NCBI GenBank assembly: GCA_964537875.1
Contig: CAZIDN010000036.1
Span: forward strand, 1-37,606
Source: JAPKZH01 sp964537875
Lineage (GTDB): Bacteria; Acidobacteriota; Aminicenantia; Aminicenantales; UBA4085
Length of the DNA: 37,606 nucleotides
Reading direction: 5' to 3'
A model generated the notes under the pieces. The model made no database searches and was not told the DNA's origin. It was given only the letters and a program-made list of their open reading frames with translations. Of this stretch, positions 17,524 to 25,757 are shown one piece after another. A program made the translations under genes and the position numbers. Every line of letters starts with the position of its first letter. Positions within the stretch are counted from its first letter, which is position 1.

Positions 17524-19920
17524 ATGCTCAAGCTCTTTGACCGCTACATCCTCAAGGAGATCTCCCCGCCGTTTTTGTTGGGCCTCCTGATCTACAGCTT
17601 CGTCCTGCTCATGAACCAGCTCCTCCAGCTGCCGGCGCTGTTCATCGCCAAAGGCGTCGCCCTCGGAGTCACGCTGAAGCTCCTTCTTTATCTCGTGCCG
17701 ATGATCCTGGCCTTTACCGTTCCCATGTCCGTCCTCATGGGCATCCTGGCCGGTATGAGCCGTCTTTCTTCGGATTCCGAGATTACGGCCTTCAAGAACC
17801 TGGGCATCAGTCCCCGGCGGATGCTGCGACCTCTCCTTGTCTTTGCCTTCGGCGGCTGGCTCCTGACCTCGGTCTTGACCCTTTATCTCGCCCCGTTCTT
17901 CAATTTCAAATGGGTCCAGACCCTGATCGGATCCGTCCTGGACAAGGTCCAACTCCAGATCAACCCCCGGGAGTTTTTCGAGGGCATCCCCAACACGGTG
18001 ATCTTTATCCAGGACATCGTCGAGCAAAAAAATTGGCAGAATATCATCATCTATTTGACGGATACTCCCGAAAAGCCCCGCCTCGTTTTGGCCCGGAAAG
18101 GCCGGCTGAATTTTTATCCCAAGGCCAGGCGGGCGACGCTCGAATTGTACGATGTCCTCGAGCATGCCAATGCCCATGCCAACCCGGACGATTACACCGT
18201 TTCCTCGACGGCGCGCATGGAGCAGGAGATCGACATCGAGAATTTATACGCGACGTTTTCGGCGGAAAAGCGGGTGAGAGAAAAGAACATCCGGGAGCTC
18301 GTGGCGGGGCTGCATACGGTCGAGCAGGACCTCCAAAAACTCGAAAAGGAGAAGGCGGAGATCGTCCGGAAAAATCTCCGAAAGGACGACATGACCAGGG
18401 TGAGGAACCAATTCGCCCTGCTCCAGGCTGAACACGAACGGCGGTCCCATAAAGTCGAAATCCACAAGAAATTCGCCCTGCCCTTCGTCTGCTGGATTTT
18501 TATCTTTCTCGGCCTTCCGCTGGGGGTTTCGACGAAAAAGGGGGGACGGACGAGCGGCTTTACGCTCAGCCTGGTCATCATCCTGGTTTATTACGTGTGC
18601 ATCACGGCCGGCGAAAAGTTCGCCCTCGAAGGGCGGATTTCGCCTTTCCTGGGAATGTGGGGAGCGAACATCCTGTTGAGCGTTTTGGGCTTGTATCTTT
18701 TCCGCAAGACTTCTCAAGAAACGTCTCTGCTGAAGTCTCTGGATCATTTTCTGCGGCCCCGCCGGAAAAATATTTCCAAGCCAAGGCCGCCGGTCGTGGT
18801 CGTGAAGGTTCCCCGTTTGTCTTTTGCCTTTCCCAACATCCTGGACCGCTATTTCATTAGGAAGTACCTGGTCATCGCCAGTCTTGTGATCTTGAGCCTG
18901 ATCTCGATATTCGTCATCATCACGTTTTTTGACCGCCTGGGTATTCTCTACGAGCATCACAAGCCGATGAGCATGCTGGTCGGCTACATCCGTTTCCGGA
19001 TCCCCGAGTTCATCCATTACAGCCTGCCGATGACGGCGCTCGCGGCCACGCTTCTGACGCTGGGCCTTTTCACCAAGTCCAACGAGGTCACGGCCATGAA
19101 AGCCTGCGGCATCAGCATCTACCGGGCGGTCCTTCCCGCGGTCTTCCTGGCCGGGCTGATCGGCTGGCTGGCCTTTCATATCCAGGAGCGCGTCCTCCCT
19201 CAAGCCAATAAAAAAGCCGAGGAAATATGGAACAAGATCACGGACGTCTCTCCCCGGAGCTACGGCTACTTGAACCGCCGCTGGGTCGCCAACAAAAAGA
19301 GGGACCGGTTCTACCACTACAGCTATTTTGACCCCGAAAAGGCCGCTTTCAGCTGGCTTTCGATCTTCGACCTGGACCTTTCCAACTGGTCTTTGAAGCG
19401 CAGGATTTATGCGGAAAGGGCCGTCTTGAAAGAAAACCTCCTGCATATGGAAAACGGCTGGATCAGGGAATTCGCCGGGGAGGCGCCAAAAAGCCCGGGG
19501 GCCCAGGTCTTCAAAACGATGGATCTGACCTTGGAGGAGGGGAAGGGATCTTTTTTGAAAGAATGGAGAGAGCCCTCCCAGATGACCTACGGCGAACTCC
19601 GGCAGTATGTCCGCGAGATTAAAGAGCTCGGCTTTGAAACCGTCGGCTTCAGAGTGGACTTGAGCAGCAAGATCTCGTTTCCGTTCGTGGCCCTGATCAT
19701 GACGCTTTTGGGCATCCCCTTTGCGTTTTCGATGGGAAAGCGGGGAACCCTCGTCGGGATCGGCGTGAGCCTGGCCATCGCCATGGTCTATTGGGTCGCC
19801 ATCGGCGTTTTCAGAAGCCTGGGCTATGTCAGTTTCCTGAATGTCTTTTTTGCCGCCTGGGGACCCAATTTGGTCTTCGGTCTCATCGGCCTCTACCTCT
19901 TGTTCCGCTTAAGGACATAA
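17524..19920 (+). CDS. Fused LptF/LptG-type permease (YjgP/YjgQ family, two units)
   Basis: A 798-residue inner-membrane protein made of two complete YjgP/YjgQ units, which in most bacteria are separate LptF and LptG subunits of the lipopolysaccharide export ABC transporter. Unit 1 starts FDRYILKEISPPFLLGLLIY with an EITAFKNLGISP coupling helix; its periplasmic part and last helices end near residue 400. Unit 2 starts near residue 435 (LDRYFIRKYLVIASLVILSL) and has EVTAMKACGISIYRAVLP and closing helices to the end. A basic linker (LRPRRKNISKPRPP) joins them. Each half has about six predicted membrane helices. No LptB gene is nearby. There is no SD; a TATATT at 17511-17516 lies seven bases before the ATG, so the message may be leaderless. 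Confidence 0.88.
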   Translation: MLKLFDRYILKEISPPFLLGLLIYSFVLLMNQLLQLPALFIAKGVALGVTLKLLLYLVPMILAFTVPMSVLMGILAGMSRLSSDSEITAFKNLGISPRRMLRPLLVFAFGGWLLTSVLTLYLAPFFNFKWVQTLIGSVLDKVQLQINPREFFEGIPNTVIFIQDIVEQKNWQNIIIYLTDTPEKPRLVLARKGRLNFYPKARRATLELYDVLEHANAHANPDDYTVSSTARMEQEIDIENLYATFSAEKRVREKNIRELVAGLHTVEQDLQKLEKEKAEIVRKNLRKDDMTRVRNQFALLQAEHERRSHKVEIHKKFALPFVCWIFIFLGLPLGVSTKKGGRTSGFTLSLVIILVYYVCITAGEKFALEGRISPFLGMWGANILLSVLGLYLFRKTSQETSLLKSLDHFLRPRRKNISKPRPPVVVVKVPRLSFAFPNILDRYFIRKYLVIASLVILSLISIFVIITFFDRLGILYEHHKPMSMLVGYIRFRIPEFIHYSLPMTALAATLLTLGLFTKSNEVTAMKACGISIYRAVLPAVFLAGLIGWLAFHIQERVLPQANKKAEEIWNKITDVSPRSYGYLNRRWVANKKRDRFYHYSYFDPEKAAFSWLSIFDLDLSNWSLKRRIYAERAVLKENLLHMENGWIREFAGEAPKSPGAQVFKTMDLTLEEGKGSFLKEWREPSQMTYGELRQYVREIKELGFETVGFRVDLSSKISFPFVALIMTLLGIPFAFSMGKRGTLVGIGVSLAIAMVYWVAIGVFRSLGYVSFLNVFFAAWGPNLVFGLIGLYLLFRLRT

Positions 19921-19937
19921 TGTCCCCCCTTTAGGCG

Positions 19938-20085
19938 GGGCGAGGGGTGTGCCGCGAAAAAGCCCGTCATCGGACTGAGCGGGCACGGTTTCTTTCCGAA
20001 GGAAAGAAGAGCGAAGGAACGATGTCGAGCGGATTTTCCTCGCCGGGGAAAATCCGCGTGGCTTTGAGCGGCATACCCCTCGCCC
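19938..20085. repeat. Highly structured palindrome: outer 18-bp stem enclosing three hairpins
   Basis: The outer arms 19938-19955 and 20068-20085 pair over 18 positions with one G-T wobble. Inside are three hairpins: GCCCG/CGGGC at 19962-19984; an 8-bp stem TTCTTTCC/GGAAAGAA with a GAA loop at 19990-20008; and an 11-bp stem GCGGATTTTCC/GGAAAATCCGC at 20029-20057. The whole would fold as a four-way junction. It fills the gap between two convergent genes and ends exactly at the stop codon of the minus-strand gene. No T-runs. Confidence 0.75.
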
Positions 20086-20571
20086 TTACATTTTGTACTT
20101 GCCGAAGTCTTCCGGCTTGAGCGTCTCCAGCCACTTTCTCAGGTTCTCGGAGTTCTCCAGGTTTTCATCCAGTTTCAGGCCGTGGGCCCGCCTGACTACT
20201 TCGTCCTCGACGAAGATGGGAGAATTCATGCGCAGGGCGAGGGCGATGGCGTCGGAGGGGCGAGAATCGAGCAGCAGCTCCCTTTCCTGATAGCGGCAAT
20301 GGATGGTCGCGTAAAAGGTGTTGTTCCGGACATCGTTCACGACGATCCGGTCCACGGAGATGCTGAGCTTGTTCAGGAAATTTTTGATGAGGTCGTGGGT
20401 CATCGGCCGGGGCGTGGGGATGTTCTCGATGGTCAAGGCGATGGCGTTGGCTTCGAATACGCCGATCCAGATCGGCAGGATCTGGTCGCTCATGGGGTCT
20501 TCGAGCACGACAATGGGCATTTTGGAAATCGGGTCCACCACGAGGCCCTTGATTTTCATCTCAATTTCCAT
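20086..20571 (-). CDS. Bifunctional nuclease family protein (DUF151)
   Basis: A 161-residue protein of the BFN/DUF151 family; plant and Thermotoga members are reported as nucleases or structurally characterised. Family marks: KGLVVDPISKMPIVVLED, ILPIWIGVFEANAIALTIE, PRPMTHDLIKNFL, FYATIHC and the LLDSRPSDAIALALR block. The start at 20571 has an AAGGAG SD seven bases upstream. It is convergent with the LptF/LptG gene; its stop borders a structured repeat. Enzymatic activity is not proven by sequence. Confidence 0.9.
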   Translation of the reverse strand: MEIEMKIKGLVVDPISKMPIVVLEDPMSDQILPIWIGVFEANAIALTIENIPTPRPMTHDLIKNFLNKLSISVDRIVVNDVRNNTFYATIHCRYQERELLLDSRPSDAIALALRMNSPIFVEDEVVRRAHGLKLDENLENSENLRKWLETLKPEDFGKYKM

Positions 20572-20633
20572 CGCTTTGCTCCTTCCTTCAGGATAAATAT
20601 AAAATGCCCCCTTGCCAAAGTCAAGGAAACCCC

Positions 20634-20733
20634 GGGGTCAAACCTCAACATTGAACATCAAAGACCCCCCCAGGGACAGCGACTTTTGACAAAGCGTCCA
20701 TCTTTAATTCTTGTTGAATGTTGAGGTTCCCCC
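20634..20733. repeat. GGGGTCA-ended palindromic element, copy 3
   Basis: The left arm begins GGGGTCAAACCTCAACATT (20634). The right arm (about 20711-20733) is its reverse complement but has lost about two bases of the terminal GGGGTCA box. It shares the CCTCAACATT word with copy 1. It lies in the 20572-20966 gap, which otherwise shows only AT-rich sequence without a gene. Confidence 0.7.
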
Positions 20734-20966
20734 GAGTTCATGGATCTTTGAAATCCCCTTGAGTTGCCTAAAGAGGAGGGGGAATTAATAATTTATTGAT
20801 ATATTTTGTTCCTTCATCTTTTTTGTCAGATAAGTTAGCCGGCCCCGATTTTATGGTTTTTTGGAGAAGATTCAATTTTTTGGATGAAATTCAAGGAATT
20901 GGATGATTTCTGGACACTTTAAATATTAAATACTTGAAAACAAATGAAATAGAAAGCAATGCGGGT

Positions 20967-20982
20967 TGGTATGTTTTTTGCT
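20967..20982 (+). promoter_or_regulatory. Candidate sigma-54 promoter of the Oar-like receptor
   Basis: TGGTATG, four bases, TTGCT: the -24 GG and -12 GC are correctly spaced (consensus TGGCACG-N4-TTGCW). Transcription would start near 20993, giving a leader of about 210 bases. Confidence 0.5.
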
Positions 20983-21041
20983 TATAACTGCTGCTTGAAA
21001 GGCTATTTGTATGACAAATAAGGAGGTGAGAATCACAAAAC

Positions 21042-21122
21042 ATGAATCCTATGCCTGCAGGGTTCGGAGCAGAGATTGCTTCCTTTGCTCCAGGGTTTCG
21101 GTTTGTTTCGCTCAATCCCTGA
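21042..21122 (+). other. Possible 26-codon leader ORF in the receptor 5' region
   Basis: ATG at 21042 opens 26 codons (MNPMPAGFGAEI...) ending TGA at 21120-21122, between the sigma-54 promoter and the receptor start. A strong AAGGAGGTGA sequence (21020-21029) lies 12 bases upstream, longer than ideal. GTG at 21026 would open a different frame with the SD too close. The segment may encode a leader peptide, or the SD-like sequence may be structural. No similarity recognised. Confidence 0.2.
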
Positions 21123-21201
21123 AAGAGGAGGGGCGAACAACTTTTTATCTTGGATCCATCTTTTGAGAGAAATCCAAGAAAAAAGGAGAAAAAAAACGAG
21201 A

Positions 21202-24200
21202 ATGATAAGAAAAATTGCTTTCACAATGCTTGCTGTCATGCTGATGTTCGGCTTAGCCGTTGCTCAGGCCCCGACCGGAAAACTCCTGGGAAAAGTCACC
21301 GATGAGCAGGGCGCTCCGCTTCCCGGCGTTTCTATTGTCTGTGACAGCCCCAAGCTGGTCGGCCAGGCGACGGCGGTGACCGATGAAACGGGCACCTACC
21401 GTGTCTTCTCTCTGCCTTCGGGAATGTACTCCATCCGATTCACGCTTCCCGGGTTTAAAACGCTGACCCGCAGAGATGTCGTCCTTCAGCTGGACCAGAC
21501 CATTACCCTGAACGTCCAATTGGCGCAGAGCGCCCTGGCCGAAGAGATCACGGTGGTGGGCCAGAGCCCTCTGATCGACGTCAAGAGCACGGTCAAAGGC
21601 AGCACGATGACCAAGGAAGTCTTCATGCAGCTTCCCCGCAGCCGGAACTTCACCGGGCTGTTGAGCACGGTTCCCGGCATCGAGTATGAGGGCAACGGCC
21701 TCACCGTTGACGGCGCGTCCGGCGCGGAGAATATGTGGTTCATCGATGGGACGGACATCACCGGCATTCACAGGGGACAGACGAACCAGAGCATCGTCAT
21801 GGAACAGCTTGAGGAAGTCAAGGTCACGGCCTCCGGCTATAACGCCGAGTTCGGCGGCTCCATGGGCGGCGTGATCAGCGTCATCAGCCGTTCGGGCGGC
21901 AACGAGTTCCACGGCGACATGTTCGGCTATTACAACAACAACCGGCTGTGGATGGAGGGTAAAAACCGGAACTCTCTCCGGCTGTACCCTTACGACCAGA
22001 CAATAGCCGAGTACTACAACAACGACGACCTGTACTTCAACGGCGGCAAAGACCGCGACGACACCCAGAGGTTCGAGGGAGTCTTCAGCCTGGGCGGTTT
22101 CATTTTCAAGGACAGGCTGTGGTTCTTCGGCTCTTTCAACCCGGTCTATTCGCGGACCTACGGCGACCGGTTTTTCACGTCCGACCCTGTAGACCTCACC
22201 AAGGCTAAGATACCGGGGGATTTGCAGTATGACCCTCGCCAGGGCCGGGTCGTGTACAATTTTTACCAAAAGAACTACAACCTCAACTGGCAGGCCAAGC
22301 TGACCGCCCAGCCCATCAAGGGCTTGCGGATGTCCGTTTCATGGGTCGATAACTTCAATTACTATCGCGGCCAGATCCCCGGCATCACCGGCACTAGCGC
22401 CAAGAATTATCCCTATATTAAGGGTTGGGCCAACACTCTTTATCCAAACGCAGATGTAGAGCCCGGTTTCGATTATCCGAACTGGATGGGCAACACCACA
22501 ATCGACTACACGATCAGCAGCAACTTCCTGGTCAGCTTCCGCGGCGGGATAAGCACAACGGACACATCGAACCAGCAGATCAAGAGGGATGGGACGTACT
22601 ACTACTTCCAAAGAACTAACATGACGTACTCCGACATCCCGGCCAATCTTCAGCAGTATGCCGGCTGGACGAACTACGGCGGCCCACTAGCCGAGACGCA
22701 AAGCCAACTTTACCAACGCATCAGCGGTAACCTGGACGCTACCTACTACACGAATCTCGCCGGCGAGCACGCCTTTAAGTTAGGGGTGCAGTATCAGCGC
22801 CTCCGTGAAGACGTGAACAGCGGCTACATTCATCCGAATGTCAACCTGTATTGGAATGATTTCATTGACTTGCCCCAGCCCGATGGCAGCATTAAACGGG
22901 TCCAGGGAAAATACGGCTATTACACGATCGTTGGTGACTTCAAGTCGCCTTACGGCTCGGTCTGGGACATCACCAGCAACAACTGGGCTTTCTACCTTCA
23001 GGATTCGTGGACGATCGGCCAGAAGCTGACAGTGAACCTAGGCCTCCGCAATGAAAGCGAGTATGTCCCCGCGTTCTCGGGGGACAAAACCGAAATCGGC
23101 TGGACCGAAAAGCCCTTCAAGTTCGGCTTTCTCTTTAAAGGAAAGTTTTTTGAGAAGTTTGCCCCGCGCCTGGGCGCCGTTTACGACGTGTTTGGGGATT
23201 CCAGCCTGAAGGTCTTCGGCAGCTTCGGCATCTACTACGACGTCATGAAGCTGTACATCGCCGAAAGCGTGACCGGCGGAGTGAAGTGGTGGACGAGCTA
23301 CTATACACTGGACAACTACGACTGGACCAAGATCGCGGCCAGCGGCGACACGAACAACCAGGCCGACCAGGCGGCCGGCGGCACGTACGCCGGCTCCCGG
23401 AACTGGCGGCATACGGCATTCCAGACGATCGATCCGAACTTGAAACCCGTGGTTCAGAGCGAGACGTCCTTCGGCGTCGAGAAAAAGATTACGGAAGAGA
23501 TCTCCTTCAGCGCGCGTGGGGTCTACAAGCACCTCATCCGGACGATCGAAGACGTGGGCGTCCTGGAAGCAGATGCCGAAGGGAACATGAGTGAAATGTA
23601 CTACCAGGCCAACCCGGGCTTCGGCTATACGCTGCCGATATCCCAGGGTGGGAAGATGTCGGACGAGTTCTGGCCTTGCCCCAAAGCCAAGCGCGAGTAT
23701 TTGGCCCTCAACCTGACACTCGAAAAGCGGTTCAGCAACAACTGGCAGGGCGGCATCAACTACACCTTATCCAGCCTCCGCGGGAACTACGGCGGGATTA
23801 ATTCCTCGGACGAGACCACCCGTTGGGGTGCAAACCAAAACCGGTACTTCGACCTGTGGTTCGAGCGCTTCGACATCCACGGCAAGCCTTTGGACGGGGT
23901 GCAGCCCTACGACCGCCCCCATTACTTCAGAGCCTACGGATCGTACGCCTTCCCGTTCGGGCTGACGGTCGGTGTCGCAGCCTACGGCCGGAGCGGCTTC
24001 CCGCGCACAACGAACATCCCGTTCCGCGACATGACCGTCTTTCCGGAAAACTACGCCGACCTCGGCCGCCTTCCCTTCACGTTCTATGCCGACATGTATC
24101 TCGAGTATAACCTGAGAATCGCCAAAAAGTACACGGTCAACCTCAACGCTACGATCAACAACGTTACGAACACGAGCACGCTCCAGAGCTACTACGACCG

Positions 24201-24363
24201 GCCGGTCCGGACGACAATCTACGCCACGGACGCGGAGCACTTGGCCGGGACATTCGACTGGAGAGCCCAGATCGCGTCCCACACGCCCGATCCACGCTAC
24301 GGCATGGCCGCCAGCTACTTCGGGTCATGGTCGTGGCGGATGGGCGCCCGTTTTTCGTTCTGA
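21202..24363 (+). CDS. Oar-like TonB-dependent receptor with carboxypeptidase-regulatory domain
   Basis: A 1053-residue outer-membrane protein of the Oar/SusC-like size class common in Acidobacteriota. The start at 21202 gives a signal peptide (MIRKIAFTMLAVMLMFGLAV) cut before QAPTG; the frame is open further upstream, but that part is not signal-like. Residues about 25-110 form a carboxypeptidase-regulatory domain (GKLLGKVTDEQGAPLPGVSI, TGTYRVFSLPSGMYSIRF). The plug follows (ITVVGQSPLIDVKSTVKGST, MWFIDGTDITGIHRG, EEVKVTASGYNAEFGGSMGG), then a long Tyr/Asn-rich barrel ending in Phe (MGARFSF). It likely binds large substrates such as peptides or glycans; this is inferred from the family. Preceded by a sigma-54-type promoter and followed by a strong terminator, so transcribed alone. 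Confidence 0.92.
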   Translation: MIRKIAFTMLAVMLMFGLAVAQAPTGKLLGKVTDEQGAPLPGVSIVCDSPKLVGQATAVTDETGTYRVFSLPSGMYSIRFTLPGFKTLTRRDVVLQLDQTITLNVQLAQSALAEEITVVGQSPLIDVKSTVKGSTMTKEVFMQLPRSRNFTGLLSTVPGIEYEGNGLTVDGASGAENMWFIDGTDITGIHRGQTNQSIVMEQLEEVKVTASGYNAEFGGSMGGVISVISRSGGNEFHGDMFGYYNNNRLWMEGKNRNSLRLYPYDQTIAEYYNNDDLYFNGGKDRDDTQRFEGVFSLGGFIFKDRLWFFGSFNPVYSRTYGDRFFTSDPVDLTKAKIPGDLQYDPRQGRVVYNFYQKNYNLNWQAKLTAQPIKGLRMSVSWVDNFNYYRGQIPGITGTSAKNYPYIKGWANTLYPNADVEPGFDYPNWMGNTTIDYTISSNFLVSFRGGISTTDTSNQQIKRDGTYYYFQRTNMTYSDIPANLQQYAGWTNYGGPLAETQSQLYQRISGNLDATYYTNLAGEHAFKLGVQYQRLREDVNSGYIHPNVNLYWNDFIDLPQPDGSIKRVQGKYGYYTIVGDFKSPYGSVWDITSNNWAFYLQDSWTIGQKLTVNLGLRNESEYVPAFSGDKTEIGWTEKPFKFGFLFKGKFFEKFAPRLGAVYDVFGDSSLKVFGSFGIYYDVMKLYIAESVTGGVKWWTSYYTLDNYDWTKIAASGDTNNQADQAAGGTYAGSRNWRHTAFQTIDPNLKPVVQSETSFGVEKKITEEISFSARGVYKHLIRTIEDVGVLEADAEGNMSEMYYQANPGFGYTLPISQGGKMSDEFWPCPKAKREYLALNLTLEKRFSNNWQGGINYTLSSLRGNYGGINSSDETTRWGANQNRYFDLWFERFDIHGKPLDGVQPYDRPHYFRAYGSYAFPFGLTVGVAAYGRSGFPRTTNIPFRDMTVFPENYADLGRLPFTFYADMYLEYNLRIAKKYTVNLNATINNVTNTSTLQSYYDRPVRTTIYATDAEHLAGTFDWRAQIASHTPDPRYGMAASYFGSWSWRMGARFSF

Positions 24364-24405
24364 TGCAGGAGTTCGCGTAGAATCAAGTATCGCAGAGCAA
24401 GATAC

Positions 24406-24444
24406 AAAGGCCCGGCCCCCCTGAGGGGGCCGGGCCTTTTTTTT
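24406..24444 (+). terminator. Rho-independent terminator of the Oar-like receptor
   Basis: The 15-bp perfect stem AAAGGCCCGGCCCCC/GGGGGCCGGGCCTTT has a CTGA loop and is followed by T residues to 24444. The adjoining palindromic repeat begins at the next base. Confidence 0.93.
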
Positions 24445-24602
24445 CGGGGTCAATTTTCGGGGTCAAACCTACTCATTACGCAAAAGAGGACATTCCTCAA
24501 TCCTTTTCCGTATGGAACTAACTTTGATGGCGCTTATGGTCGCTTGTCCTTCCACGGTAATTTTGCGTAATGAGTAGGTTTGACCCCAGTCTATTGACCC
24601 CG
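24445..24602. repeat. Nested GGGGTCA-ended palindromic elements, copy 4
   Basis: Inner element 24459-24587: the arms GGGGTCAAACCTACTCATT... (24459-24485) and 24561-24587 are perfectly complementary over 27 bases, with a 75-base centre. Outer pair: CGGGGTCAAT (24445-24454) is perfectly inverted at 24593-24602. The centre has no ORF. It starts immediately after the receptor terminator. Confidence 0.88.
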
Positions 24603-24750
24603 GATTATTTTATTAGCTGGACGAGGATTGATTAGCGACAAAACCGTAAATACCCTGCGTGTCAAATTATTTTACTAGGTAACAGAAAATCAGGTTGTTG
24701 AATCATATAAAAAGTAACCATGGAAGGCTCCTGTTTTTTATAAGGATTGA

Positions 24751-24779
24751 TTGTCAACGAATGGCTGGAGGTGTATAAT
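24751..24779 (+). promoter_or_regulatory. Sigma-70 promoter of the small TPR gene
   Basis: TTGTCA (24751-24756), 17 bases, TATAAT (24774-24779); start expected near 24786, 59 bases before the ATG. Confidence 0.65.
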
Positions 24780-24844
24780 AATGACGTTGTAAGGGGAACG
24801 AGGAGCTATGGATGTGGCGGCGTTCGTTCCTCGGGAGGTGATCC

Positions 24845-25621
24845 ATGAGAGCTTCTCAAATGTTTGTCGTCTTTTTCGGTATTTTGGCCGTCGTGGGAAC
24901 GGTCGTCTCCCAGCAATCGGACTTAGCCTTAATCGAGAAGTATAAAACGCAGCAGCCGTCTATCGAGAAGGCCAAAAAGGCCCTTCTCCGGGAGGACTAT
25001 GCGAAATGCGATCGGGAGCTCGGCCGCTGCTTCGAAACGCTGGCGGACCATCACGAGGCCCACTACCTCAAAGCCCAAATGTTATACAAGCAGGGAGATT
25101 TCGCCGGGGCGCTCGAGCACATCCAGGCGGCCAAGGCGGGCCATGCCCGGCTGGATGCGGCGATCCAGCGTATCCAGGTGGAAGATCTAAAGAAGCAGAT
25201 CTCCAGGATGGAGGATATAGCGGACCGTCTGCCTGAGATGGCTGATGCTATGGACAAGGCGAACTGCAGCAAGCCCATCTGGCAGGGCCGTATTCTCGAT
25301 GCCCAGAACCAGCTGAATGAAGCCAAAAAGGAAGTAGCGAGCGGATTGGTCGGCGGCAAGATAGCCGCCCCGACCGAGTACGACTATTTTCAGGGCAACT
25401 GCCTGTTCAAGCTGAAACGGCTGGACGAGGCTGAGGCATGGTACAAGTCGGCCGTCGCGACCGACCCGCTGTATGCCAGCGCTTACAACAACCTGATCAA
25501 CCTGCTCTACGCGGCGAAGCGGTTCGACGAAGCGCGGTACTTCCTCGATCGGGCTGAAGCGAACAAAGTCCACATCATTCCCGGTCTGCGGGCAGCCGTC
25601 CTGGAAGCCGCGCGAAGGTAA
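24845..25621 (+). CDS. Exported tetratricopeptide-repeat protein
   Basis: A 258-residue protein with a signal peptide (MRASQMFVVFFGILAVVGTV, cut near VSQQ). TPR-like helical pairs follow: AHYLKAQMLYKQGDFAGALEH around residues 77-97, NCLFKLKRLDEAEAWYKSAV around 186-205 and AYNNLINLLYAAKRFDEARY around 218-237. The stretch between is helical (LKKQISRMEDIADRLPEMAD). TPR proteins act as protein-binding scaffolds; the partner is unknown. The start is supported by a GGGAGGTG SD five bases upstream and by its own sigma-70 promoter. It follows the Oar-like receptor but is separated by a terminator and repeat. The 136-base gap to the convergent next gene holds nothing recognisable. Confidence 0.75.
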   Translation: MRASQMFVVFFGILAVVGTVVSQQSDLALIEKYKTQQPSIEKAKKALLREDYAKCDRELGRCFETLADHHEAHYLKAQMLYKQGDFAGALEHIQAAKAGHARLDAAIQRIQVEDLKKQISRMEDIADRLPEMADAMDKANCSKPIWQGRILDAQNQLNEAKKEVASGLVGGKIAAPTEYDYFQGNCLFKLKRLDEAEAWYKSAVATDPLYASAYNNLINLLYAAKRFDEARYFLDRAEANKVHIIPGLRAAVLEAARR

Positions 25622-25757
25622 AGGCGTATTTACAGGAGATACAGTTTTGCGGGTTTTGGCCGAAGCCGGGCGTGAACTCCCTTGTCGCGGGTTCCCCTCT
25701 AAATTGACTCGCTGGGCGCAAGCGCTGCGCGTTTTGGAGCAAATCAGTACGAGTCCC

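Noticed and set aside
21076..21201. Upstream extension of the Oar-like receptor to 21076
   Set aside because: The extra 42 residues are not signal-like and would bury the clear signal peptide starting at 21202.
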